64,000 nt of DNA from Cryoendolithus antarcticus. Lineage: Eukaryota > Ascomycota > Dothideomycetes > Cladosporiales > Cladosporiaceae. The position numbers and the translations under genes are program-made. The notes beneath the pieces are model-generated. The model worked only from the letters and a program-made list of their open reading frames with translations. It did no database searches and was not told the origin of the DNA. The stretch is from positions 1,240,001 through 1,304,000 of the forward strand of contig NAJO01000004.1 of the NCBI GenBank assembly GCA_002077065.1, written 5' to 3'. Shown piece after piece: positions 42,119 through 52,198 of the stretch. Positions within the stretch are counted from its first letter, which is position 1, and each line of letters opens with the position of its first letter.

Positions 42119-43047
42119 TCATCTCATATCATGTCGCGTCACGCCAGCGCCGCTGGACTGCCGTGTGAGTGGCGGCATGGACTCCCGCTGTGACGGTAGT
42201 TGTACACTAGGTGGGACCGCGGGCCACTGAATACCTGTCCGCCAGAATGTCCATGCCGGGGTGCTTCGAGCATACTGATCGACGAGGTGAAGCCCAAGTC
42301 TACTGATTGTCAGTCCGGCGATGCATTACAAGGGTAGTATCACGTGCCGATTTCAGGGCACCACTTACCTAGAGCTGCCACCAGCTCGTGATGCCGCGGC
42401 GTACACCGAGGTCTCTCTGGAGCTCTGCTCTTTGGCACGCCCGGTGGCGATAATATGTCGCAGCGAGAGTGATCCCCACTACAGATCGCAGTGATCAGCG
42501 CGCGCACTCGGTCTGTGCTGAACGTGTACGGGCAGACTCACCGGTAGCCCTTCCTCGTCACCAGTGTCGACATCGTCAGGTTCCACTGGTGTGTACGAGC
42601 CAGCGGCTTTTGCCTGATTGTCGGCCGATCTTATCGCTTCCTCCTGCTGATGTCGAGCCTTATCGCCTGTTGAGAATTATGTGAGCACTAAGCATCCATC
42701 ACGCGTCTGCTCTTCCTTCAATCTGGGTGTCTTGTGCTGCTGTCGACTGCGCCACGGTACGTTGACTCTGATCCTCGAGGACCTGCCAGACATCCGCTGT
42801 GTAGGAAGTCTGCTGTCTCACCTCGGAGTCTATTTCCTCGAGATCACATGACAGCGCAGTAGACAGTACCGCAAGAGACCTTCGCAATCTTCGGAGAGCG
42901 AGAACACCAGACACGCGTGAAATGAGACTTACGGAACTTCCGTTGCGCTATGCGATTCTGTATTTTCCTCCGCTCATTGGCGTCCGTCACAACACTCCAG
43001 TCATCCGGTGATGTCGATGGAGGCGCATCCACTTGCATATGCGACAT
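42119..43047 (-). CDS. bZIP-like transcription factor with basic region but no leucine zipper, four exons
   Basis: Exons 43047-42933, 42666-42542, 42478-42369 and 42302-42119 give 177 residues. The basic region NERRKIQNRIAQRKFRDK spans the first intron and has the N-x-x-A-Q-R-K-F-R core of fungal bZIP factors. After it comes QQEEAIRSADNQAKAAG, SYTPVEPDDVDTGDEEGLP, WGSLSLRHIIATGRAKEQ and SSRETSVYAAASRAGGSS, all without a stop and all joined in frame. Splice sites: GTAAGT..CAG (266 nt, the longest intron here), GTGAGT..TAG (63 nt), GTAAGT..CAG (66 nt, CTGAC branch). No heptad leucines follow the basic region, so dimerisation by a standard zipper is doubtful. It was built only by joining exons. 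The exact family member is not known to me. Confidence 0.78.
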
Positions 43048-44420
43048 AAGTTCGTAACTTCGTCCTGTTTCATTGATGCGCCTCGCGGCGCATCGTACTG
43101 CGATCGTTCGGGCGCCACGACGCAAGCTACGTTTCGCAATTATGTCCAGGGACCGTGGACGATGGAGTACTCCAGACAATAGGAAAGGGAACGAGTTGTC
43201 CGGTCGCATCGAGGCGTCCTAGCTGATGATCTGTCTCGCAAACATCGGCGTCCAGTATATGGCGAGAAGGAGGTCCCAGCACCTGTGCGCAACCAACAGG
43301 AAGTAGTGCAGGAAGCAAGTAAGCAGGCAGTGCGCACAACAATATGAATGCAGTTGGTGCAAACGAGGGACGCAGGCACACACGATGATGTTGGAGGGTA
43401 AATGAGGTCAGACGAAGTATACAGTGAGATAGAGTCGAAGCGATAGCACTTACATTTGACTTTCGCTGTCATAGTCCTGCCAAACGATGAGTGCAAATAC
43501 CAAGCAGCGCATCTGCTTCCTGCCTGAACTCCGCCCCGGCAGACGTCTTCGCGCATCCGGATATGAGCGAATGAGAAGCGATATACAGCACTTGATTGCG
43601 GTCGCTGCGAAGCATGACTGTAAATTGCAGGGTACATGCAGGGGCGGAAGCATGCTAGGCGTCATTGCGTAGACAGTGACAGCACTGCATGAAGCCGATA
43701 AGGAATCTGAACACGAGGCTGATGTCGCGACAGGAGGTCAAAGACATGAAGGAGCCGAGATCTGATCTGCGAATAAGCAACCGCAGTCATCGCATTTTGA
43801 TAGAAGCTGTGCGGCCGGACTCGCACTATTCGAATCGCAAGGGGGAGCTTATCTGCGAAGTAGCTAGCGATCTGGCGAATCGCATCGTCGTATGAGGATT
43901 TGCGTTCGTTGGCTTTTGTTCTTTATGCATGACAGATCAGCCTCACGAGCGCTGATGCTGGCGCTGAACACCAAGTGCACTGGAATTATTAGTATTGCGC
44001 GCGATCCTCTCGGTGGCATCGCTGTTGTATCCACGCAGCGCGGAAGCCGTCAAGAGTAGCACAGACGTCGTGGCTGCTGCACAGTTTCTGGTGTTGGTCG
44101 GCGAGAAGGAAGGGAAGAATAGAACGGCGAAAGCGAAGTCAAGGTACGGCCGTCGCGAGTGCGGCCCATGCTGCGCAACTCTAATTCGAGGCTGAGAGCC
44201 TTAGGCATCCTTACCTTTTTAAGACGAGATTCATGCTCTGCTCGTGACTGGCCGACGAGGAAATCGGAATCAACAAGCTGACGAATGAGAAAACTTTTTA
44301 GAACAGGAGAAAGGAAATTCATCGAAAGAGTGATGTACGCTAATCGAATGCTATCTTAAAACTATGGTACATGATCATACACCCGCTTCAAGCTCCTAGC
44401 AATGCAGTCGTGATCACATC
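43048..44420. other. intergenic
   Basis: 1.37 kb: 5' flank of the bZIP-like gene and 3' flank of the permease. No gene was recognised. Confidence 0.45.
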
Positions 44421-46193
44421 TCAGCAGAAGTACTTGTATGTCCTCTTATATCGCGGCCAGCTCTTCCGCTCAGCCCTCTCCTCCGCTATCAGCTCCGCGA
44501 CATTCAAGTCACGGATGCCGGTGTGCAGATCCATATTGTGACTCCGCATGAAGGGCGTCTTCTTCCAGAACTTGTACGCAATGTACATGGTAAGGACGAC
44601 TGGCGCTGCAAGGTAGGCTTGAAAGAAGCCGATGGTGATCTCCTTCGTAGTCTTGGTGCCGTAATGGATGGGCCATACAGCAGTCCAAAACTGCGTAATC
44701 AACACCAAGCAGTTGATGATGAGTCCGAGCCAAGACCCGAAGACGCCCGGCTGACTGCGGAAGGCGAGCTCGTCTAGAGTGTGCCCCTGCTTCTTCCAAG
44801 CGGAGCGGAAGCGGATATGCGCCAGGCAGATGCTGCCCCAGGTAAAGATCGAGGACAGCCCTGATAGCGCAAGCATCCAATTGAAAGCCTCACCCTGAAA
44901 ATTGTCGGAACCAGCCATGAAGGCTAGCAGCCCAAGTACTGAAGCAAGAACGATGGCGACTATGGGCCTTCCCTTCCGATCAATGTATCCAAGTATCCTT
45001 GGGGCTTGGTTCTGTTCTGCAAGTGCGGCCAGTGTTCTGGAGCTGCCGTATATCGACGAGTTGCCAACCGACAGTACTGCTATCATGATGACTGCGTTCA
45101 TCACTGACGGCAGGCCCGTGATGCCGGCGTTGAAGATGGCAATGACAAACGGCGACGCTGTTATGTCTGTGGAGTTATTGCCATCAAGCAGGCTACCATC
45201 GTTGTAAGGCACGAGTAATCCGACCAGTATCAACGAGACGATGTAGAAGAGGGTGATCCTCCAGAAGACTTGCTTGATAGCAGTAGGTAACGACTTGCGT
45301 GGATTTGCCGTTTCAGCAGCTGCAAGTCCAACCAGCTCTGTACCCGCGAAGGCGAACGCAGCTGTGACGAAGACCGAGCAGAGTCCCTTAAATCCATTGT
45401 TGAACGCTCCTGGATCGTGCCAGTACTTCCCACCGATGTAGCTACCATCAGGCCCGCCTCCGATGTTCAATATGATGCCGAGAATGATCCAGCCAACAAC
45501 CGCCACGACTTTTATGATGGCGAAGATGAACTCAGCTTCACCATATCCTCTGACGCCGAAGAGATTAATGACCACGATCAAAACCAGGAAAATTGCTACC
45601 CAGGCATCGTTGCTGATGGTCTTCTTCGTCCAGTATTCGATCGTCAGCGTCGCTGCCACAATCTCGAGTGGCAAAACCACGAGCCATTGCATGGCGTAAT
45701 TCCAGCCCATCGCGAAACCCCAAGCCGGGTCCAAGAACCTTGTCGAATAAGCACTGAAAGACCCAGCCACAGGAAACAGCACGGCCAACTCGCCCAGCGC
45801 ATGTACCGTGCAGTACAACATGATGCCAATGATGCAGTACGCCAGAAAGAGTGACGCTGGTCCGCCATTGGCAAGTGCAGCACCTGAGCCAACGAACAGC
45901 CCGCTGCCAATCGAGCCTCCAATTGCAATCATTTGCAGATGTCGGCCTTTGAGATGGCGCGCGAGTGGCGAATTCGCCGTGTTTTGCGCGGCCTCCTCGA
46001 CATCGTAGACTCTGCCATCAGTACCGACGGCGCCGGAGGGAGTGGCGTGCGCATTCGGGTCCCTCTTGAAGCTATATATTAGTCTCGTAGTCCATGGTCG
46101 GTGGCGATTGAGACTATGCCCGTAGATCGGGAGGTCGCCGGAGCCGCTTGGTGAGTAGTCTGAACTGCGCGCAGCTTTCTCAGAGTAGTCCAT
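44421..46193 (-). CDS. amino-acid permease of the fungal YAT/APC family
   Basis: 590 residues, one exon, ATG at 46193. A ~75-residue polar cytosolic N terminus is followed by LARHLKGRHLQMIAIGGSIGSGLFVGSG, the first helix and substrate-binding loop of fungal amino-acid permeases. About twelve membrane helices follow, with a FAGTELVGLAAAETANPRKSLP motif in helix 6 and its loop. The protein ends with a short cytosolic tail, KRTYKYFC. It should import amino acids with protons at the plasma membrane. Specificity (general, acidic or basic) cannot be decided. A GATA-type site lies 70 nt upstream, consistent with nitrogen control but not proof of it. Confidence 0.92.
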   Translation of the reverse strand: MDYSEKAARSSDYSPSGSGDLPIYGHSLNRHRPWTTRLIYSFKRDPNAHATPSGAVGTDGRVYDVEEAAQNTANSPLARHLKGRHLQMIAIGGSIGSGLFVGSGAALANGGPASLFLAYCIIGIMLYCTVHALGELAVLFPVAGSFSAYSTRFLDPAWGFAMGWNYAMQWLVVLPLEIVAATLTIEYWTKKTISNDAWVAIFLVLIVVINLFGVRGYGEAEFIFAIIKVVAVVGWIILGIILNIGGGPDGSYIGGKYWHDPGAFNNGFKGLCSVFVTAAFAFAGTELVGLAAAETANPRKSLPTAIKQVFWRITLFYIVSLILVGLLVPYNDGSLLDGNNSTDITASPFVIAIFNAGITGLPSVMNAVIMIAVLSVGNSSIYGSSRTLAALAEQNQAPRILGYIDRKGRPIVAIVLASVLGLLAFMAGSDNFQGEAFNWMLALSGLSSIFTWGSICLAHIRFRSAWKKQGHTLDELAFRSQPGVFGSWLGLIINCLVLITQFWTAVWPIHYGTKTTKEITIGFFQAYLAAPVVLTMYIAYKFWKKTPFMRSHNMDLHTGIRDLNVAELIAEERAERKSWPRYKRTYKYFC

Positions 46194-47572
46194 AATAGCG
46201 ATCGGTGATGTCGAGAGGGAGTGGCGGAGCTATGAGGCCTCACGAGATGCTCCGCAGGCTTAAGATAAAGTCTGGTGAAGCAAACATGCGCAGACACATG
46301 TCAAGTGAAGTCCGTCGCGACCGAGGCGCGACAGGTGAAGTGCAAGGCTAACATGCGGCCTTTATTAGACTGCAAGCGATTGCTGCGAGGTGCAGGGCGA
46401 GAATCTGCATCCCACGCAATTGGTAGGACAGCAATCAGTTATCGCCGTTGGCCCAGCCAAGCAGCGCACGGTGCGCCTTCAGTTTTGCAAGGGTGTGCAA
46501 AGCGCCATGAAATGGTCATCATGGGCTTTCATTTTCCTCCATCTCGTCCATGTGTCACATTACTTCGGCCCCATCAGTAGATGAGAGCTTGAGCACAAGG
46601 AGCGATGATGGCAAGTGCGTCCATGATGACTCCTCAAATGGCATTTACCTCCTGCGCCAGGCCCATGCCACTAAGCCAACGCTTGATTACTCGACATACT
46701 ACCCGGACTATGGCATCACTCCCTGAGGGCAACTTCCTACACCAGTAATCAACTGAGAGCGCACAGGATCTGGGCATTAGTGACGGGGCTACCACTATCG
46801 ATGAAATTGTTGTGACCACGAGCACGACATGAATTCGGCATGACATTATAGCTGCTGTGCAACGCTGAATGCAAGCCCCGAGCACCTAACGACCTGGCGG
46901 TGAGGCTGTTTCTGGTTCTGGACGGCAATGCAGCAGCCATGCTCCAATCTAGCGGTCACTGCCAACGTGGTTTTCAGATTACCCCAGCGCTCTGGCCATT
47001 TGGGTGCTAATCTGATCGTGCCAGTGGCAAAGTATTTGCTCGTCATGGACTAGAGCCGCTGCGACCGGGACAGTTCTGCGAGGACCTGTTCCTCCTGGTG
47101 CGTTGCGCGGCGAATTCGCTGAGCAGCACATGTATCATGTAGACTGCAAGATCACGACTGCCCTGTTCCCGTGAAGCTTGTGTGTATGCTCGAGCTACTG
47201 GCCGCGACTCTACCGATCTCAAGGACCTTTGGTTAGCCTTCCCGAAACCAGGTAGTATATCCCACTCTATTATTCAATGCCAGGAATCGGGCTGCTTCAA
47301 CTAGCGCATCGACCACGAATGCATTCGATCAAAGCCGTAAGCGTAGCTGCGCTCTGGTCGCAACAGAGTATTGACTGACAAACATGATACGATATCGTCC
47401 TGACTCGTCTTAGATATGCAAGTAATCTGTCGCTTCTCGGCAACTATGCCATGCAGCAGTAGCGGTGCCCACATGAGGAAGGCGGGGCTAAATGCAAGAC
47501 CTAGGATAAGCACGAAGCTGTAAGTGACTCGCGGTGAGTGTTGTTACACTTTCGATTTCCTTCATTGCCAAC
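46194..47572. other. divergent promoter region, permease / SidJ-like hydrolase
   Basis: 1.38 kb with no coding sequence recognised. GATA-factor type hexamers occur at 46263-46268 (AGATAA) and, on the other strand, 46439-46444. Confidence 0.5.
46263..46268 (+). promoter_or_regulatory. candidate GATA-factor site upstream of the permease
   Basis: AGATAA matches HGATAR, the core bound by AreA and other fungal GATA factors. It is 70 nt upstream of the permease ATG. A second core (CGATAA on the minus strand) is at 46444-46439. A hexamer of this kind also occurs by chance. Confidence 0.3.
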
Positions 47573-48550
47573 ATGGATTCCCACACCCCCCCTCCCCCTT
47601 CCTCCCACCCAGGCACCCTCCACTTCATCCCCCCAGACCTCTCCGCTTTCGAACCCTCCAAACCTCTTGCCCGCAGCCTGGATATAAACACCCTCCTCTG
47701 GATCGGTGGCCTCTTCGACACTTACCTCTCAGTCTCCTACCCACTCCGTCTCGCCCACGCTCTAGGCCCAACATGGTCCCTCATGACCGCCTCGCTCTCC
47801 TCAGCAGGTCACAGCTGGGGCACAAGCAGCATTGCCCGAGATGCAGAGGAGATAGGCAAGATCGTTACGATGATCAAGCAGATGAGGCCGGGAGGGAAGG
47901 TGGTGATTATGGGACATAGTACGGGGTGTCAGGATTGCATGGAGTATGTTGCCGGGAAAGGAAATGAGGATAGACCGCTTGTTGAGGGCGTGATACTGCA
48001 AGCGCCGGTCTCGGATCGAGAGGCCATCGAAGCAGATGTTCCTGCGGCTATGATTAGCGAAGCGAATCAGCTTGCGCTGAGGATGTGTCGGGAAGGGCAC
48101 GACAAGGACGTGATGCCCAACCGGCTGACGAAAGTGATATTCGGCCGTGTCGCAATCACGGCTAGAAGATGGGTAGACATCGCCTCCCCTGCGCCTGCTC
48201 ACGACGGAGCGGATGACTTCTTTTCGAGTGATCTATCAGATGAGCGATTAGCCGCTAGCTTTGGAAAGTTTCCGGCTAGCACTGCGTTGCTGATTCTGGA
48301 AGGAGGAAGTGACGAGAGCGTTCCGGAGACAATCGATAAGCATGCGCTCGTGGCGAGGTGGACGGCAGCGACGCTCATAGGCGGCGGAGTAACGGACAAC
48401 ACCAACGGCGGGGTGGTTGAAGGGGCAAGTCATAATCTCAATGGCAATCCACAGGCTGTGGTGCAGGATTTGATACGTAGGGTTGTCGGCTTCGTTGCGA
48501 GAATGGATAGTGAGGAGTTGCAGCATACGAGTGGTGGCGCACGCATATAG
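47573..48550 (+). CDS. alpha/beta-hydrolase of the SidJ-like (DUF1749) family
   Basis: 325 residues, one exon, ATG at 47573. WIGGLFDTYLSVSYPLRLAH opens the fold. The nucleophile elbow is GHSTG with Ser116, likely acid EGGSDESVPE, and likely base His in GASHNLNG. This pattern fits the family containing Aspergillus SidJ, an intracellular esterase that hydrolyses fusarinine-type siderophores. Many fungi have several members with unknown substrates, and no siderophore genes are nearby, so esterase activity is likely but the substrate is open. The stop lies 142 nt from the stop of the convergent molybdenum cofactor sulfurase gene. Confidence 0.82.
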   Translation: MDSHTPPPPSSHPGTLHFIPPDLSAFEPSKPLARSLDINTLLWIGGLFDTYLSVSYPLRLAHALGPTWSLMTASLSSAGHSWGTSSIARDAEEIGKIVTMIKQMRPGGKVVIMGHSTGCQDCMEYVAGKGNEDRPLVEGVILQAPVSDREAIEADVPAAMISEANQLALRMCREGHDKDVMPNRLTKVIFGRVAITARRWVDIASPAPAHDGADDFFSSDLSDERLAASFGKFPASTALLILEGGSDESVPETIDKHALVARWTAATLIGGGVTDNTNGGVVEGASHNLNGNPQAVVQDLIRRVVGFVARMDSEELQHTSGGARI

Positions 48551-48692
48551 TATGATACCCAATTCGATTGTGAACTTACAAGTTCAAGACCTCTAGATAA
48601 AGACATTGTGCTCGAGACTTGCCAAATCCGCCTGAACGAGTAGGGAATTTCATCTTCAGCCGTGTTGACATTCACCATGCCTCGCACAGCGC

Positions 48693-51050
48693 TCAGCCCT
48701 CCTCCCTGCCTTCTGTGGTCTCTACGACCTGTCCAACCCTGACACTGCCCGCAGTCCCACGAAGCGCACAATGCACGCCAAACAGCACCCTTCCACCAAC
48801 CCTCCTCATCTTCGCCAGACTCACGAATGGCTCTCCTGCCTCTGCCCTGATACCCGTAGTCTGATCCACGCAGACCATGCCGCATCTTCTGCATCCTCCC
48901 AGCACATCCATACTCGCTCCCTCGACGCCCTTATCGGATGCGATGGTAAAGCTCCGCCAAGTATCCTCATCCCAAGGCACTTCGCTACCGGCGGGGGAGG
49001 ACTGTGCCAGGATAATGTTAGCTCTGAATTGTGCAGCGGGTGCTGCAGGCAGAAAGTGGAGCTTAAGGTAGGTGTTCAGGGCATTCAGAGAAGGGCGCGT
49101 TATGGCGAGGATCGGTGACTCGTTCGGTAGGAGCAAAGGCGATGGACCGAACGTCGAAGCTGGCTTGCTGAGTTGCGGCTTGCTGTGGCGAGTTGACGGG
49201 TCTGTTGACGTGGGAGTGGGGAACCGAGCGAGTGTGCAGGGTACGCCAAGAGCGTCCGTGAAGAAGTCTGTGATAGCGGGAGATGTGTAGATGCGAGTCT
49301 TGATCGTGTCGCCGCAGACTTGCGTCGTATGGGACTTGAGGTCGGTGAGATCGAAGTACGAGGGATCCAAGGAGAGTGATACCGAAACCTCAGTGGCATT
49401 GTCAGCCTGGGTGATCCTCAGCTTGCCTGTCTTGAAGTCCAGATGGGGGCGTATCAGAGCCATGCGAGGGTAGCGCTTTTGGCTCAAAGCCACGCCAGTG
49501 CCCTGATGAACGATACACCATTCGCGGTCCCACGCTAGGCCCTCCGGACGGATGTCCCAGGCGGTGTCTGAGGGGATCTGCCAGCCGCCGCAGCTTTTGA
49601 GGGGGTAGACTGTCAGAGCTTCGACATGCCAACCCAGCTGTTGGACTGCGTTTCTAGTCCCGTTGACTTGTACTGGCGGCTTTATAGACATTCTCTCAAC
49701 GAAGAACTCGTCGACAAAAGAGAGCAGCTTCTCGACATCACCCAGTGTACTCATGGCTCCGAGACTTGCCCGTATCATGCCGGTCGGCTTGCCGTTTAGT
49801 ATGTCATGCTCGCCACCACACTTCTGACCTGCCGAAAAGTTGTCTCGCATCTCCCAAGGTTCCAGATGTAACGCCGTGGCAATGCCACCGGGATTGCATA
49901 GGCCTCCAACGCGAAGCTGTATCTCCTTGATGGACGCAAGCTTCTCGACTTCTGTGTTACTCACCCACTTGCCGTGGCTGTCGCGCAGGTTGAAGGCTAC
50001 GATAGGACCTTGTGTGAAGCTGTTGCTGTAATTCGAGGTTTCATCCTTGTAGATCTGAGCGACAGCGCTTCGATTAGCGTGCTTCAACTTCCGGAGACCT
50101 TCGTACAATCGCTCCGCAAGTATCGCTGTGTGTCGCGAGACCCGCTCCAAAGTTCCATAGAGCTCAGCATGTGTTTCCATTGCGACTCGTAAGGCCAAGA
50201 TGCTGTGTACTGGCAATGTACCGTCTTCAAGCTGCTCGTGCAGGGACGCGGTCTTCTTTGCATGCCAGGTCTCTTTCAAGCATACGACCATTTCCACTGT
50301 GCCGCCACCGAAGTATGCACGCTTGGCGAAGACGTGAGCTGCCTCTTTGCGCACGATCAGCGCGCCAAGATCAGGGAAACCGAAGATTTTGTATAAGCTA
50401 AGTGCGGTGAAGTCTGGGGCGGCATCGCTATTTCTCAGATCAAGAGGTGACGTCGAAGTTAGAGCTGCAGCGTCCAGCAGTATGTAGACGGGAGGCCCTG
50501 CCGTGTCGCGTATCTGAGAGCTCCACCTCAGAGGCAGACGTCTACCATTCATATTCGACTGCGCCGGGTATGCGAAGAGCGCAGCCTTCTTCACGGCTCC
50601 CTCGCATCCGTCTTCAATCCAACGCTCCACGTCCTGGTCTGACTCGAAACATTTGTGCCCATTCGCGACCTCACGCACTCCCACTAAGCTGGTGTGCGAG
50701 TCCACGTGATAACCATACCAGAACCCGCCATCTTGATCTCGAAACGCGTCAATCACCAGCTTGATCGCGGCTGTGGCGTTTGCAGTGAAGACGACATCGA
50801 ATTCTTCTGGGTCTGCTTGAAACAGCCGAAGGAGCTGCAGTCTTGTATCATCGATCATCTGCGTAGAGTGCTGGCTCGAGTGGGATGCCGAGTGTGGGTT
50901 TCCGAACAGACTGCCCATCATGTCCGCGCTGAACCTGTCCATCAGCTTCTTGCTGTAAGGTGTAGTTCCCGCATGGTCGAGGTATGTTGTTCCTGCCAGC
51001 ATAGGGTACTGCTCTTCTCTCATCCTCGCAATGCAGTCATTGTACTCCAT
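48693..51050 (-). CDS. hxB: molybdenum cofactor sulfurase (hxB type)
   Basis: 785 residues, one exon. The ATG at 51050 is chosen. The frame extends upstream but only to a GTG at 51161, and MEYNDCIARMREEQYPML is the usual start. The N-terminal class V aminotransferase (NifS-like) domain carries TTYLDHAGTT, the PLP Lys221 in SLYKIFGFP and the persulfide Cys385 in VGGLCNPGG. The C-terminal half has the MOSC-N beta-barrel and MOSC domain (GLAWDREWCIVHQGTG, later FRANIILAQSS, GGCRRCGMVCVDQTTG). The enzyme adds the terminal sulfur to the Mo cofactor of xanthine dehydrogenase and aldehyde oxidase. The length fits the family. It converges on the SidJ-like gene. Confidence 0.95.
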   Translation of the reverse strand: MEYNDCIARMREEQYPMLAGTTYLDHAGTTPYSKKLMDRFSADMMGSLFGNPHSASHSSQHSTQMIDDTRLQLLRLFQADPEEFDVVFTANATAAIKLVIDAFRDQDGGFWYGYHVDSHTSLVGVREVANGHKCFESDQDVERWIEDGCEGAVKKAALFAYPAQSNMNGRRLPLRWSSQIRDTAGPPVYILLDAAALTSTSPLDLRNSDAAPDFTALSLYKIFGFPDLGALIVRKEAAHVFAKRAYFGGGTVEMVVCLKETWHAKKTASLHEQLEDGTLPVHSILALRVAMETHAELYGTLERVSRHTAILAERLYEGLRKLKHANRSAVAQIYKDETSNYSNSFTQGPIVAFNLRDSHGKWVSNTEVEKLASIKEIQLRVGGLCNPGGIATALHLEPWEMRDNFSAGQKCGGEHDILNGKPTGMIRASLGAMSTLGDVEKLLSFVDEFFVERMSIKPPVQVNGTRNAVQQLGWHVEALTVYPLKSCGGWQIPSDTAWDIRPEGLAWDREWCIVHQGTGVALSQKRYPRMALIRPHLDFKTGKLRITQADNATEVSVSLSLDPSYFDLTDLKSHTTQVCGDTIKTRIYTSPAITDFFTDALGVPCTLARFPTPTSTDPSTRHSKPQLSKPASTFGPSPLLLPNESPILAITRPSLNALNTYLKLHFLPAAPAAQFRANIILAQSSPAGSEVPWDEDTWRSFTIASDKGVEGASMDVLGGCRRCGMVCVDQTTGIRAEAGEPFVSLAKMRRVGGRVLFGVHCALRGTAGSVRVGQVVETTEGREEG

Positions 51051-52198
51051 GGCCGGCTCGCTCGTAGCCACGCTGCGATGGAATTTACCCATGATCATCC
51101 AGCTCATGCCACTCCAGCGCGAAGATACTGCAGAATGGCATCGAGGTGAGAAAATGGACACAGTCGACCATAATAAAATGGAAAGAGAGATATCAGCGCC
51201 GTTATCAATGGTGGTCCTCGGCGATCTCCTACGAGCTTATCCAGTACATGAGGTGGGCGAGCTGAAGCGACGAAGTTGCTGTACACTTTCGTTTGGCCAC
51301 TTCTTGTGAACCTTTCAAATGTATGATCAGGTCTGTTTGCTCCTCAAGCTTGTTCAGACAACAAGACCGCCTCTCGCAACGACTGTTTACCGCAATCGTG
51401 CCAAGGGAACAAGACTGAGCGGGGAGACCCCGGCTCATGCCCTGGTGGCATGATCCACTTCGCTAAACTATGGAGATAGCGATGTCGATCAAACACGATC
51501 CGACCATGCGGTCCTGCAATATGTAACTCAAGATCAAGGCAGAGAGACCTGTTCGGGGTCGTTGAAATTGGTCGGGAGAACTCATCACGCCATCAGCCTC
51601 CCTCTAAGCAGGCTTTTGGAACCTTTCAGCGTCAACACTCAATTGTTCACGTGTAAAGCGCCACCATGCGGTCTGCAAACAAGTCGACTCCACGGCACTC
51701 CAGAGCCTCCCCCGCGAACGTGACAACGCTATCACGCTACAGCCTGCTCGCGGTCGATTCGAGAAAGCATTCATGATCGACTCCACCGCACAGACGGATC
51801 CAGACGACATGGTGGGTCAACATTGCTCGGCTAGTTCTTTGAGCCGCCAAGCGGGAGAAAACAATATGTCCGGCTAAATCGCAAACCGCCATCGCGTGCA
51901 AACTTCATCTCCATCGACCTGCCGAGTCAAGCGTGCGCCTGCGTACCTGCTTCTACGGCTCAAGGGATGTACCGCATCAAGACAAGCTTCATGATCTCGG
52001 CCAATTCTCTGAAGTCGTGACAACGGCTCGGTAGTCCTCGACGCGTGGTAAAGTCGTTGACCCGGTCATTGTGGCTGCCATGAGGTACTGTACCCGAAGG
52101 TATGCACGGTAGGATATATAGCCTCACACTCCCCGTGGGGATCACCGCTCTTGTCCTAGCATCACCTTGCGTCTGTCTCTCGCTAGTCAATCGCGAAC
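51051..52198. other. divergent promoter region
   Basis: 1.15 kb between the Mo-cofactor sulfurase (minus) and the carboxylesterase (plus). No gene was recognised. A TATA-like box lies at 52115-52120. Confidence 0.5.
52115..52120 (+). promoter_or_regulatory. TATA-like box of the carboxylesterase gene
   Basis: TATATA lies 79-84 nt upstream of the ATG at 52199, a usual distance for a fungal core promoter. Confidence 0.4.

Noticed and set aside
1430..44380. The 11-mer CATGATCATAC at 1430, 4712 and 44370, each close to a stop codon
   Set aside because: Three copies of an 11-mer containing a palindrome in 64 kb are not surprising, and the orientation relative to the genes is not constant.
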